64,000 nt of DNA. Source: Doryteuthis pealeii. Taxonomy: Eukaryota > Mollusca > Cephalopoda > Myopsida > Loliginidae. Below the pieces are notes generated by a model. That model ran no database searches. It had not been told where the DNA came from and worked only from the letters and a program-made list of their open reading frames with translations. A program made the position numbers and the translations under genes. Positions 22,179-32,679 of this stretch are shown here, in pieces; the stretch's first letter is position 1; every line of letters starts with the position of its first letter. Where the stretch lies: positions 80,234,376 to 80,298,375 of the forward strand of contig CM042160.1 in NCBI GenBank assembly GCA_023376005.1, in the 5' to 3' direction.

Positions 22179-23900
22179 AAAATTCATGAATTCTAAAATA
22201 AAAAATGCAAAAAAATATCCTCATATTATTATTTGAAAACTTTTTTTTTTTTCTTTTTTAATTAATATGTACTATATTCTATTAGATTTTCAAGAAATTA
22301 ATTTTTAAGTGATTTTCAATCTTTTGTGTGCATAAATAATTTTTTTTTTTTTTTTAATGTTTAAAAAATTTTTTTTGTGTGTACAAATTGAACTTTTCAT
22401 GGATATTTAAATATTTGAATTTTAAAATTCAGGTGAACTAAAAATTTGTCCAATCCACAATATATTAATATTTTAAAAAGAATTTGTAATTTTTATTGTT
22501 GAATAGTAATGTTTGATTCTTATAATATACGTAAGAGCAAAACTGACAACATTTGTAATACTAATTGTCTTTTCTTTGCTTTAGTTACAACTAAAAAAAT
22601 ATTCCAGAGTTATTCTGAAACTACCACAAAAAAAAAAAGAAGATCTGTCAAAAATCGTTGAAAACCAATAATCGGTTATTGAATATGCACAAGAAAACAA
22701 TTATGTCGAATACAGCCACCCATACATTTCAATGTATAATTGTCAAAGAAAAATAATATCTAAAGTTACAATCCCTGTTTCCACATAAAAATAACTCTTT
22801 TGTATGTAAAACGGATTATTTTATTTATTCATTTAATTAATAGTGAGTAATTTTCCTCAATCAGATAATTTGATCTTTGAATTAACTGTTTTTCTTTGTA
22901 AAAAGTCTGTATAATTGTTACTTCTTTTTTAGAGAGATTTTTTTTAAATGGCCTAAAATGATCACGTGACCGTTTTTTTTTTTTTTTTTTGTTTACCCCT
23001 ACTATTTATCTTTGGATGTAAATATGTCTGAAATAGTTTGTTCTTAAAATATATTAGGGGAAATATATTTTTTACGAGGTCTACCCCATTATTTTATTTT
23101 GAGATATGAAAAAGTGAACTGGAAAAAACGATTTTTACTTTTTTTTCTATAAAGTTAAAAGTCTGAATAACTATATCAATAGATTTGTATAATATTCAAG
23201 GCAGTAGTTTTTATAGAAAAAAATCATGAATTCTGAAATAAAAATTGCTAAAAATAATATTATTTGAAACCTTTTTTTTTCTTTTTTAATTGATATGTAC
23301 TATATTCTATTAAATTGTCAAGAGAAAAAAATTATTTTAAAGAAATTAATTTTAAGAGATTTTAAATCTTTTGTGTGCTTAAATAATTTGTTGTTTTTTT
23401 TAATGTTTAAACATCTTTTTTTGTGTGTTCAAATCGAATTTTTCACTAATGTTTAAATATAATATAACACTGAATTTTAGAATTCAGGTGAACAAAAAAA
23501 ATTTTCCAATCCACAATATATTAATATTTTTAAGAGTATTTAAGAGATTTTTTTTATTGTTGAATAGTAATGTTTGATTCTTATAATATACAGAAGAGCA
23601 AAACTGACAACATTTGTAGTACTAATTGTCTTTTCTTTCCTTCAGTTACACTATAAGTTCAACTAAAAAAACATTCTGGAGTTATTCTGAAACTATCACA
23701 AAAAAAAAAATCTATCAAAAATCGTTGAAAACCAATAATCGGTTATTGAATATGCACAAGAAAACAATTATGACTATGTCGAATACAGCCACTCATACAT
23801 TTAAATGTATAATTTTCAAAGAGAGATAATATGTAAATTTGCAGTCCCGATTTCTACATAAAAATTACACTGTTGCATGTAAAACGGTGTAATTTTTAAA
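22179..23900. repeat. Family A extension, two tandem-like copies
   Basis: The words 'ttgaatagtaatgtttgatt', 'gagcaaaactgacaacattt' and 'aatcggttattgaatatgca' occur at 22495-22690 and again at 23550-23755. The copies are therefore offset by ~1.06 kb in the same orientation. Confidence 0.8.
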
Positions 23901-25110
23901 CAGAATTGAGTTCTTTCTACATCTCAAATTATATAAATTTTTCTGAAACTTCCTGTACATCTCAAATGATATAACATTCTTTTAAACACCCTGTATTCCC
24001 TTTTAGATATGTTCCATTGAATATAATATAAGACAAGGATTTTTATTCAGTTTTTCCTGCCAGCAAATAAGATACTCTTGTAGTGACCAATCACTGATTT
24101 TTTACAACCCCACCAAAACAAAACAAAAAACACTATGTACTCTACACTGAGATTTATACAGCCAATAGATTTATTCAGCCAATAGATTTATACAGCCAAT
24201 AGATTTATTCAGCCAATAGACTAAAAAATATAAACATATGATTCAACAAATTTGCAAATAGAGTTGTTAATATCAGTAGCTTTTTAAGGATTCATACAAT
24301 AGTTTAAATTAACCCTTTTAAACCTAATTTTAAACATTGGATTTCCTTTTTATGCCAGATTTGAATGTTTATTAAAAGGAAATTCCAACTAAAACACAAC
24401 TCATAGTAATTTTTAACCTTAGCCAAGGAAAGAAGATTTTTCACTTCCATCTGAATTTCATCAAAAAATAAAACAACAACATTGTTAATGAGATTGATTT
24501 AATATGTTTTATTAAAATAAATTATTTTAACCACAAATTTGACAATTGCATATCTGAGGAAGACAATAGAATGGTCTAGACAATAGAATGGTCAGAACAA
24601 CAAAAATAATAATATCTCATTTTACATCTTTGATAAATTAAAGAATGGATCATCCAACACATTTTGGTAATCATTAAAAAAATCAATTGATTTAAAATCT
24701 TGAAATGTTGATAAATCTTTTAGAATAATTACACAATGTACAAATTGTCATCTTATCCTTCAGCTTTCAATGTCCTTTTTTTATGTGTTGTTTTTCATAA
24801 CTGATTGTTGAATTGTCATTTGGTTTCGTTTCGTTTGTTTTATGGCATATAAACCTTCATGGGTCATTTAATGCCGACAAAGTTTTGAAATAAATTAATT
24901 CTTAATGGATAATCAAATTTTGTTTATAAATTCATGTTTTTTCTATTTAACCCATAGATGGGACCCTAAATGGGACCAACAGGGCTTTGAATTGTAATAA
25001 AACAATAATAATGAATCCAATTTGAATAATGACATAGTTGCCAAGTGAAAATCAAATAGAAACAATCATCATCATTATCATCATCATCGACATGCTGAGA
25101 GCACAGTTTC
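23901..25110. other. A+T-rich spacer
   Basis: It contains a four-fold short repeat 'agccaatagattta(t/c)' at 24150-24222 and no gene. Confidence 0.5.
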
Positions 25111-25113
25111 CAT

Positions 25114-25116
<3 letters not shown>

Positions 25117-25164
<48 letters not shown>
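25117..25164. repeat. (CT)n microsatellite
   Basis: About 24 CT dinucleotides next to the degenerate end of an LTR relic. Confidence 0.95.
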
Positions 25165-25166
<2 letters not shown>

Positions 25167-25223
25167 GCATCAATCTCTATCAGTCATCCCTCTTGGTAAA
25201 TCATCTAGACAACATCCACAGAG

Positions 25224-25601
25224 TTAATGTTGATCAGCCAACACAGTGCCTAAATCGCATTTGTTTTTGCATGCGGGAGGACGCGGGTTCGATCCCAGCA
25301 GGCAAGACAATGTTTTGCTCTTGTTCTTTTCTCTTTCTCCGTCACACTCCCCCCTGATGTCCTCATCACAAAATCTGCAGGGTGGGGGTGGCCTTTTTGT
25401 TCTCGCGCTCCCTTGAAGTAGGAGAACTGTTGCTTCTTCGTCACATCGCAAAAATCCATCCGATCTCCAGCCCAATCGCACAAATGCCCTCCGGTCTCCG
25501 GCCCAAACGCACGAATGCACTCCGGTCTTCGAAGGTCTCGTTTGAATATTTGCTACTACCACCTTCATCATCACAATCTTCTTTGTGTATGCTGGTCTCA
25601 T
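25224..25601 (-). pseudogene. Cys-rich polyprotein tail, relic
   Basis: The frame contains SARTKRPPPPCRFCDEDIRG and then a Cys-containing tail. It aligns with SARIKRPPPPCTMCDHEIRG in the tail of the gypsy element at 34431-34886. As in that element, the frame runs on into the LTR. Upstream it repeats Trp-Ala-Gly-Asp-Arg-type segments of no known family. The catalytic domains normally preceding it are missing. Function is unknown; a zinc-binding role is suggested by the C-x2-C spacing. Confidence 0.55.
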
Positions 25602-26547
25602 GATTCAGCTCTGACATTCGTTGAAAAGTCACCGTGTCCACCTCTAAAATAAAAGGCCAATCTTCCGTGTACAACGGCATGTTGATCCAGTTTAAACTTT
25701 TAAATTGCTTGGGGAGAAATTGGTGACGATATCTCGCCCATTTCTGTTCACAAACGTCTGACAGGGTGCATCTTAGACTTGTTTGCCATTATCCAAAGCG
25801 AATATCTCTTGAAAACTCAAGTCGAGACTCTCTTGGTTCATTACGGATATCTCTTGGTTCTCGGTTATCCCGAGATTCAATACAAATGTTTCTAGACTCT
25901 CCACGAGTGTCACGGGATTCCAAATGAATGTTTCTAGATTCACCGCATATATCACGAGGTTCACGAATGTCACGAGATTTACGTATATCTCTTGATTCAC
26001 TACACAGATCCCGAGATTCAAGACGAATATCTCTTGCAGGTTTAAGGCGGATATCCCTGGAAGATTCAAGCATAGATTCTCTTGGCTCATGACGGATATC
26101 TCTGGAGGACCCAAGCCTATTATCTCTCTGTTCAAGCGAATATTATCCAAAGCCAAAATAGCTTATAGAAGGGGGAAAAATAGATATTTGAGTTAACAAG
26201 TTCCTGCTGAGCAGGGGGGGGGGGACAAAAAGAAGCGAGTTCACCGTCTTCTCGCAAGCCAAACTTTCTTTTGGTCAACACAGTCTTCGTCTTCGACCAG
26301 TAGCTGAAAATCCGTCATCATCGTCGTCAAAATAATCTTTACTGACTGCCGTTCCATGTGGGCCAAATGCTTGTCAACTCATGCTCCACTCACTTTGGTT
26401 ATTCATGGGCATATTACCCAAACATCCGGGCACATCCATCGTCCGTCAGTGCCTAAATCGCATTTGTTTTGCATGCGGGAGGATGCGGGTTTGATCCCGG
26501 CAGGCAAGACAATGTCTTGTTCTTTTTCTTTTCTCGTTGTCCGTCAC
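25236..26547 (-). mobile_element. LTR-retrotransposon relic related to the 34-38 kb element
   Basis: Two copies of an LTR-end segment, each starting TGTGACGGA on the minus strand (25345 and 26547 going down), share 'gtgcctaaatcgcatttg' and 'gcaggcaagacaatgt'. They resemble the gypsy LTR's own TGTGACAGAGAAC start and its 'acgcgggttcgat' core. Between them lie a homologue of that element's cysteine-rich tail and a peptide-repeat ORF. Protease, RT and integrase are absent, so this is an internally deleted or non-autonomous derivative. Confidence 0.65.
25789..26073 (-). CDS. Arg-Glu-Ser-Arg-Asp peptide-repeat ORF in LTR relic
   Basis: The frame encodes about twelve degenerate copies of a 7-8-residue unit of the type LESRDIR/EPRDIR. 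The DNA repeat is ~24 bp, so a second frame (25773-26156) is also open and equally repetitive. It lies where gag would be expected in a 1.3-kb LTR relic. The peptide is highly charged and probably disordered. Whether it is translated is unknown, and open frames here may be a by-product of the in-phase repeat. Confidence 0.35.
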   Translation of the reverse strand: MLESSRDIRLKPARDIRLESRDLCSESRDIRKSRDIREPRDICGESRNIHLESRDTRGESRNICIESRDNREPRDIRNEPRESRLEFSRDIRFG

Positions 26548-26559
26548 AATTATAAAACA

Positions 26560-26870
26560 TTTTTTCATATTGATAATTATTACCAATTAAATCAATACTA
26601 TTTGCACTACTATAGTCATTAAATATTAATTAATTATTATATATCATTGATCAATTGATTATTATTTATAGATAAAGGCAGATTGCAAATTTAATCCAGT
26701 ATTAAGGTACTATAAATTAAAGAAACATATTACTAATTAACCCTAAAAACAATAATTGAAATGAAAAAAACTTGTTCGTAAATCAAAACTATTATTAATT
26801 CCATCCCCATATCACATTTAAAACAAATAGAACCGGATAAATTTCATAATTCTAACTTACAATCTCATAA
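26560..26870. other. A+T-rich spacer
   Basis: Nothing recognised between the LTR relic and the Penelope relic. Confidence 0.5.
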
Positions 26871-26872
26871 AA

Positions 26873-27352
26873 TTATATTAATTTGAATTTATTTTTATGT
26901 CTACATTTGAAAATTAACCCATTCCTTTTATTAAGCAACTGGCTAGTGGATCTGTATTTCATGATACATATTTTCTCATCAAGGCAGATGTTATACCTAC
27001 CCTTAGAACCATTTGGAGTGGAAGATTTTTTAATAAATTCCCATTTGATAATAGGGTTTAGGCCTCTATCTTTCAGATTCCAATAGTAACTTGATAGTGC
27101 TGTTTGGTTTTTAAGTGTATGGTTGGAAAATGAATGTTTATGGTTATAAAATCTCTGTTTCCAATTACCAGCAGAGATACCTCTATAAACTTTTACTTCT
27201 TTTTTGTTTTCTATTGGGGAGATGGTTGCCTGGTATACAACCTTCTCTGAGTTGCAATATCCTTCTACAGAGCACTCATCTTTAATTCTACAATTACAGT
27301 CAACCTTATCTATGTTTTGAGTGCTCTCCATTGATTCCTCAACCAACCTCAA
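26873..27352 (-). pseudogene. GIY-YIG endonuclease domain of Penelope element
   Basis: The sequence includes a Cys-rich stretch (DCNCRIKDECSVEGYC, the CCHH-type knuckle seen upstream of GIY-YIG in this family). VYRGISAGNWKQRFYNHKHSF follows, with the catalytic-type Arg in KQRF; the usual YIG reads YRG. YNICLDEKICI then supplies the conserved Glu. The frame ends at 26873. The endonuclease nicks target DNA for retrotransposition in active relatives. The fragment is open for 159 residues but isolated from the RT. Confidence 0.85.
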
Positions 27353-27660
27353 CCAACTTTTTGTTGTGGTTAGTTATAATCTTAGAAATGTTGTTCATAC
27401 ATGAATAACTAATTTTTATAGTTTTTCTGTTGAAAATCTTACGTAACGGATAAATGTTTTTAAAGTGCTTATCTATCAAATTAAGGAAGTATCTTCCTAT
27501 ATTAATGCTAGACAATTTACAGAAAGTAGGGTTGAACCATATAACCTTCTTTTCCTGTGTTTAGTTTTATTATATTCCTGTTTATTATCACTATTAATAT
27601 CTCTATTAATACTATTATTGCTGTTAGAAATGTTGTTGACCATATTGTCAGACCTACTGA

Positions 27661-28137
27661 CTATAGGTATCTTAGTTTCTCTTGGAAACCACTTTTCTCT
27701 AGAGCCTCTTCATATTTTCTACTATTAGCATCAAAAATGATTTTGCTAGAAGACAATCTACTTTTTCTAATGTTAACAGCATTAGGGAATTGTTTTATCA
27801 TGGATTTGGGATGGTTGGAATGGACATTGATGTAACTGGGGTTTAAGTTATCTTTACAAAAAGGTTTAAAACTATCATTGGACAAATTGAAGGTAATGTC
27901 AAGGAAGTTTACTATTTTGAGATTCGAAACTATCTCGATTTTAAAACCAAGGTAATTGAAAGCTCTTATGATTTTTTTCTCTATACTAGAGGTCTTAGGT
28001 CCATTACTGTCCGGGATATAAATTAGGCCGTCGTCCCAATATAAACCTTTATATTTAAGGTCGATTATCCTATTAAGAGTGTCTAAAATATAGATTCCTA
28101 TTAGATCCACTATTTGTGGTAAATCATATGCTCCCAT
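27661..28137 (-). pseudogene. Penelope reverse transcriptase palm fragment
   Basis: The fragment carries the Penelope palm signature: GAYD near the start, then KGLYWDDGLIYIP, in which DD are the two catalytic aspartates. NFLDITFNLSNDSFKPF and YINVHSNHPKSMIKQFPNAV, both typical of this RT family, follow. About 158 residues are open, then the frame is lost. The upstream finger domain (28110-28367) is in another frame, so a full polymerase cannot be made from this copy. Confidence 0.85.
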
Positions 28138-28396
28138 GGGAACATCAAAATTATCAAGGCCATCTTTGATCTAGGTAGAATTATGTAGTTTAAGGATAGA
28201 TTTTCTACATATGGGAGTAAAATGAGAAAAGCAATCTGACAGTATCTGGATACATGTGGACAAATATGGGATATTACAATGGATGAATTTTTATTCTTGG
28301 TGATAATGTTGACACAAACATTTTTCAGTCTTAAGTTTTCTAAATTCCTTAGATTAAGCATTTTCATAGTTAGTTTTTGACTAATTCTTAACTGTT

Positions 28397-28402
28397 TTTA
28401 TT
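28397..28402 (-). promoter_or_regulatory. Candidate polyadenylation signal of helicase gene
   Basis: AATAAA on the minus strand, about 130 bases after the helicase stop codon. Such hexamers are frequent in A+T-rich DNA, so support is modest. Confidence 0.35.
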
Positions 28403-28534
28403 ACTTATTCATAGATATAGAAGTCTTAATTTACTTGAATCTTTCCAATAAATAGAAAATAGATTAAAAAAGGAGAAAGTAAAAGGATTTAAAAATACCA
28501 TGATTGCAGAAGGAAGCAGCATAATGTTTCCTTT

Positions 28535-31500
28535 CTAATAAGGAGTTAAATTTAATGATTCATCAATCAGTTTCTCAAGATCTTTTATATTGTTGATAGG
28601 GAAATTTTTATTAAATTTCACATCCACTGCACATTTTGTTGTCAGATTTTTGCAGATCTCCTTCATATGAGAAGTAATTGATTTTATTGAGGTCTCATTT
28701 AGAAAATTGTCTTTACACCAAGATTGTCTTCCTTTATCTGGCTGTTGGAGCCATGCTTTTAATATTTTTAATGTCCGTACGGCTATACTGTCATTAGGCT
28801 GACCAAACTCTTGATGAATTTTCTGCATAATTTCATTGTCTTCTGATTCATTACAGAATACCTCTAGTTTTAAATCACTAAGAGAAACGAGGGCAACACT
28901 TTCCATTGTCATTCCCCGCTTAATTCCCTCCAGCAACAACCAAGTAATATGTAATCTAAATGGTAAATTAGACATTTTTGTACCCAAGTCTGTCATCTTA
29001 TATTTGCCATTGTCATTGAGAACAACTCCAAGATTCTCAAGATTTCTTAAGGCACACGATATTCTTTCATTAAAGACACTTGTGATGAACTTAAATTTCA
29101 TTGGATCAATATCTTGTTTGATAAGAAACATGACAACTTTTTCTACTGACCCATCTAGGTACATTTCATCCGGCCGAGTTGCCACCATTGTTTTGAAATT
29201 CTTTTGAGAATACAATCGATAACATTTTCCAGCAAAGTAGCTTCCAGCTCTCTCTTTTCTATGTTTTGAAGATTCTTGAGATATTAATGAAATAGGTAAG
29301 TCATTTTTATTCCCTGACTCCAAAAATCTTTCCTTTTTCACACCAGTGTCAATAACATATTTGACATCAGGAATTGCATTCATCACCTCAGCACAATCAG
29401 TAGTAAAAATAATCTTTCGCTTACCATTATATACTTTATAAATGCCTTTCAACTGTTCATAGTTTAGTTCACTGTGCAGAGGAAAACACACATAGTTATC
29501 CATTTTCATAGACAACTTGAAATGTGTACAGCATTCAATGACCTCAGGAATGGAAGACATAAACACAAGAATATCACCCTCATCTTCTGTATGATGAACT
29601 GCTAAAGCTTTTTCTACAGCAGAAGTTTTAAGGGACTTAGCCTGATCTCCCCATAACATCTGAACAGGAAACAAGCAGGAATTTAATTCTATTAAAGCAG
29701 AATCAGTAAAGAATGATTGGTAAATGCTGATTTCAACAGGAGTAGTTATGATGACAATCCGTAATCTGGATAATGTACTGAGTTCTTGTTTGAGAAGACT
29801 AAGGAGTAAGTCAGTATAAAGAGTCCTTTCTTGTGCTTCATCTATTATTATACATGAGTAAGCCAAAAAGGATTTCATCTTCTGAAACTGTTCAAGTAAT
29901 TCCAGTTCACTCATAAACAAAGCATTTGTATAAATGCTCAAATGAGTCTTATTTTCAGATGAGAAACCTACTAAATTTCCCAACGGGCTATTCATTTCCT
30001 CAGCTACATACTTGGCCAATGATAGTGCTCGTTTCTCAGACGGTTCAGTACATACTATTGGGCCTTCATCAACAAGTGAACTTTCCATCAGATACTGTAT
30101 CAACTGGGTAGATTTTCCTGATCCACAATTTCCCATCAAGATAGTTACATTATTATTCAAAACAGTTTCAGATATTTTTGATCGCATGGCATACAGAGGT
30201 AATGCCTTAGACAAGAACTTCTTCTCTTGGTCTAACTTTTTAAAGATTTTTTCTTTTTCTACTGAATCTTCTTTCCCTTCTTCTTGTAACTTTTCCAGCT
30301 GCATTTCTAAATCCTTTTGAGATTTGTTATATTCAACCAATTGGAATATAAGTTCTCTTTCTTTATGTTCAAGTGTTTTCACTTTGCTAGAATTGGTTTC
30401 TTTTGATGAAAATGTCTCCCCCAAAGATCCCATTAGCGATGTTATTTCTTTACGTACACTTTCAATCTTCTTTTCATGTTTTTGCAGGACATCATCTTTC
30501 TGACTTTTTTGTTCATTTGGCACAATATTTGCCTTATTTTGAGGATTTTTATCTTCTGCAACTTTTTTGCAATCTATTTTTATGGAATTCTCTGTGTTTG
30601 AATTCTTGAAAAGTTTCATAGCAGTTGTCATTTGGTGTTTGCTATCAAATCCTAGCAGAAATATCACATAACCTGTGGTTTTATCCTTTGTAACTGATTT
30701 GACTTCAAATTTTATTTTACTTTTTAATCGTTTGATCAGGACATTTGACAAATTAGATGTAATGTCAATATCTGCATTAATAGTCACATATAAATTCCAG
30801 ACTTTAGATTTTTTATCCTTTTCCTGCACGTCACATTTTGAGGCGACTTTTTTAACAAGTTTCTCTTTACATTTAGGATGACTATTCTTATCAACTGAGA
30901 AATCATTAACACTTTCTGATTCGTTTTCTTTGCAAGGTGCTTTTATGGATTTCTTTAATTGTTGACTTTCTTTTAAAAGATTTTTCTCATCTTTTAAACA
31001 AACATTATCACCACGTTTTTCTATGTTTTTACCATCAACAGTTTTAGCCTTTGAAGCTAGAGTATCTACTGGGGATTTTTCAGAACTTTTTTTGCTTTTC
31101 TCAACCTTTTCAATGCTCTTGCTGGATTTTATTTTATTGTTACCAGGATATTTGGATGGATTTTCAGATTTTACGGGTAACTCTGAAATTTTTGAAGGTT
31201 CTTTTTTACAGTTCAGAGAAGTAACTGCATGAGTTGTGGGTCTGCTTTTACTGGTTATCTTGCTTTTTGTTTGGTTTTCTTCCATAGTATGGCTTAGTCT
31301 TTGGAAATCATTTCCCATTTTTTCTAATTTCTCCTCTAGTGACATAACGTATGCTTTAAGTTTATGATCTTCAGGAGAGTCGTATCTATGGCCAGGCTTA
31401 AAGTAGCCAGGTTGCCTAGAAGTTGGGACTTGACCAGGTTCAAAGTAGCCAGGTTGCCTAGGAGTTGGGATATGACCAGGTTCAAAATAGTCAGGTTGCC

Positions 31501-32223
31501 TGGGAGTTGAGACTTGACCAGGTTCAAAGTAGCCAGGTTGCCTGGGAGTTGGGATATAACCAGGTTCAAAATAGCCTGGTTGCCTAGAAGTGGGGACTTG
31601 ACCAGGTTCAAAGTACATAAGTGGCCTGGGAGTTGAGACTTGACCAGGTTCAAAATAGCCAGGTTGCCTGGAGTTGGGATATAACCAGGTTCAAAATAGC
31701 CAGGTTGCCTAGAAGTTGGGACTTGACCAGGTTCAAAATAGCCAGGTTGCCTAGAAGTTGGGACTTGACCAGGTTCAAAATAGTCAGGTTTCCTGGGAGT
31801 TGAGACTTGACCAGGTTCAAAATAGCCAGGTTGCCTGGGAGTTGGGATATAACCAGGTTCAAAATAGCCAGGTTGCCTAGAAGTGGGGACTTGACCAGGT
31901 TCAAAGTACATAAGTGGCCTGGGAGATGGGAAATTATAGGCTGTTTGATTTGAATTTGATGGATGTTTTGAAGGTTTGTTCTTCTGTTCTGTTTTAGGTT
32001 TTGAAGGTTTGTCCTTCTGTTCTGTTTTAGGTTTTGAAGGTTTGTCCTTCTGTTCTGTTTTAGGTTTTGAAGGTTTGTCCTTCTGTTCTGTTTTAGGTTT
32101 TGAAGGTTTGTCCTTCTGTTCTGTTTTAGGTTTTGAAGGTTTGTCTTTCTGTTCTGTTTTAGGTTTTGAAGGTTTGTCCTTCTGTTCTGTTTTAGGTTTT
32201 GAAGGTTTGTGCGTCTGATTCAT
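28535..32223 (-). CDS. Divergent DEAH/RHA-type helicase with repeat N-terminus (frame broken once)
   Basis: About 1,230 codons in one exon. The order is: KPSKPKTEQKD repeats; YFEPGQVPTSRQPG-type repeats; a short coiled coil (KLKAYVMSLEEKLEKM); a Lys/Ser-rich linker; a possible RRM-like fold (WNLYVTINADIDITSN); a second coiled coil; then the DExH core and an HA2-like winged-helix tail. In the 1,027-residue downstream frame Walker A is GNCGSGKST (~494) and motif II is DEAQ (~590). Motif III reads TTP instead of SAT. Motif VI reads HRKERAGS, lacking the final Arg of the usual QRxGRxGR, before the conserved GKCYRLYS (~794). The fold of an RNA helicase is clear; catalysis is doubtful. The two frames (32223-31336 and 31618-28535) are split by loss of one base near 31670. 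No RING/IBR or zinc finger follows HA2. The ATG at 32223 is chosen because a splice acceptor lies just upstream. Confidence 0.8.
31390..31930 (-). repeat. 42-bp coding tandem repeat (YFEPG array) with 293-bp duplication
   Basis: Thirteen or so 42-bp units each encode 14 residues of the type YFEPGQVPTSRQPG, with GYIPTP, QVSTP and GHIPTP variants. The words 'aagtacataagtggcctggg' at 31611 and 31904 are 293 bp apart. That is seven units minus one base, showing a tandem segmental duplication in which one copy lost a G at about 31670. Confidence 0.95.
31975..32215 (-). repeat. 33-bp coding tandem repeat (KPSKPKTEQKD array)
   Basis: Seven full 33-bp units plus a partial one encode KPSKPKTEQKD. Units are almost identical at the DNA level (one C/T difference at 32144, and a last unit with Asn for Asp). 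The array is therefore young or kept uniform by unequal exchange. Confidence 0.95.
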
Positions 32224-32249
32224 TTTGCCTCAATTTTACAGAAGATTTC

Positions 32250-32285
32250 CTGAAAGAAAGAAAAGGAAAAATAAAATAAAAACTG
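32250..32285 (-). promoter_or_regulatory. Candidate 3' splice site upstream of helicase start
   Basis: On the minus strand a long pyrimidine tract (...tttccttttctttctttcag) ends in CAG at 32252-32250, 27 bases before the ATG at 32223. This implies a 5'-UTR intron and an upstream non-coding exon outside the recognised region. Confidence 0.6.
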
Positions 32286-32414
32286 AAAGTTTAGAATGAA
32301 GTTTTGTTGGGATGTCATATTAACATTCAATATTATAAGAGTCAAATGTATAAACAGAATAAACCATCTCTAATAGGACATCTCAGTCAGCAGTTTGAAA
32401 ATTTATATTTAAGA

Positions 32415-32670
32415 AAAAGCTTACTACAACAATTTCTTGAAGGAGAAGTTATTTTGCAGAAATGAGACAAAGACAATGTAACATAACAACTTAACTTTAA
32501 TCAACTGAATACAGCTCAGCAAAGACGCAACTACAATGGCCGCTTTCTGTTGAATTTATGTAGTCCCAATCAAGGGAAGATAACCCAACCACTCCAAAGG
32601 GAGGTAATCACGTCTTTTATTATCACAAGCTTACTACAACAATTTCTTGAAGGAGAAGTTATTTTGCAGC
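32415..32670. repeat. Direct repeat of 43 bp
   Basis: 'aagcttactacaacaatttc' plus 'ttgaaggagaagttattttg' occurs at 32418-32460 and again at 32627-32669, 209 bp apart. It lies upstream of the helicase gene. No gene is seen here. Confidence 0.9.
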
Positions 32671-32679
32671 AAACTGGAA

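Larger units (their letters stand above)
26873..28370 (-). mobile_element. Penelope-like retroelement relic (RT + GIY-YIG)
   Basis: Penelope-like elements encode a reverse transcriptase fused to a GIY-YIG endonuclease in one ORF. Here the minus strand shows, in order, an N-terminal RT piece (28110-28367), the RT palm (27661-28137) and the endonuclease (26873-27352). Between the last two pieces a frame resembling the family's 'NR.T...SYSCM.N' connector can be read. At least two frame breaks separate the pieces, and the 5' end is missing. Confidence 0.85.
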
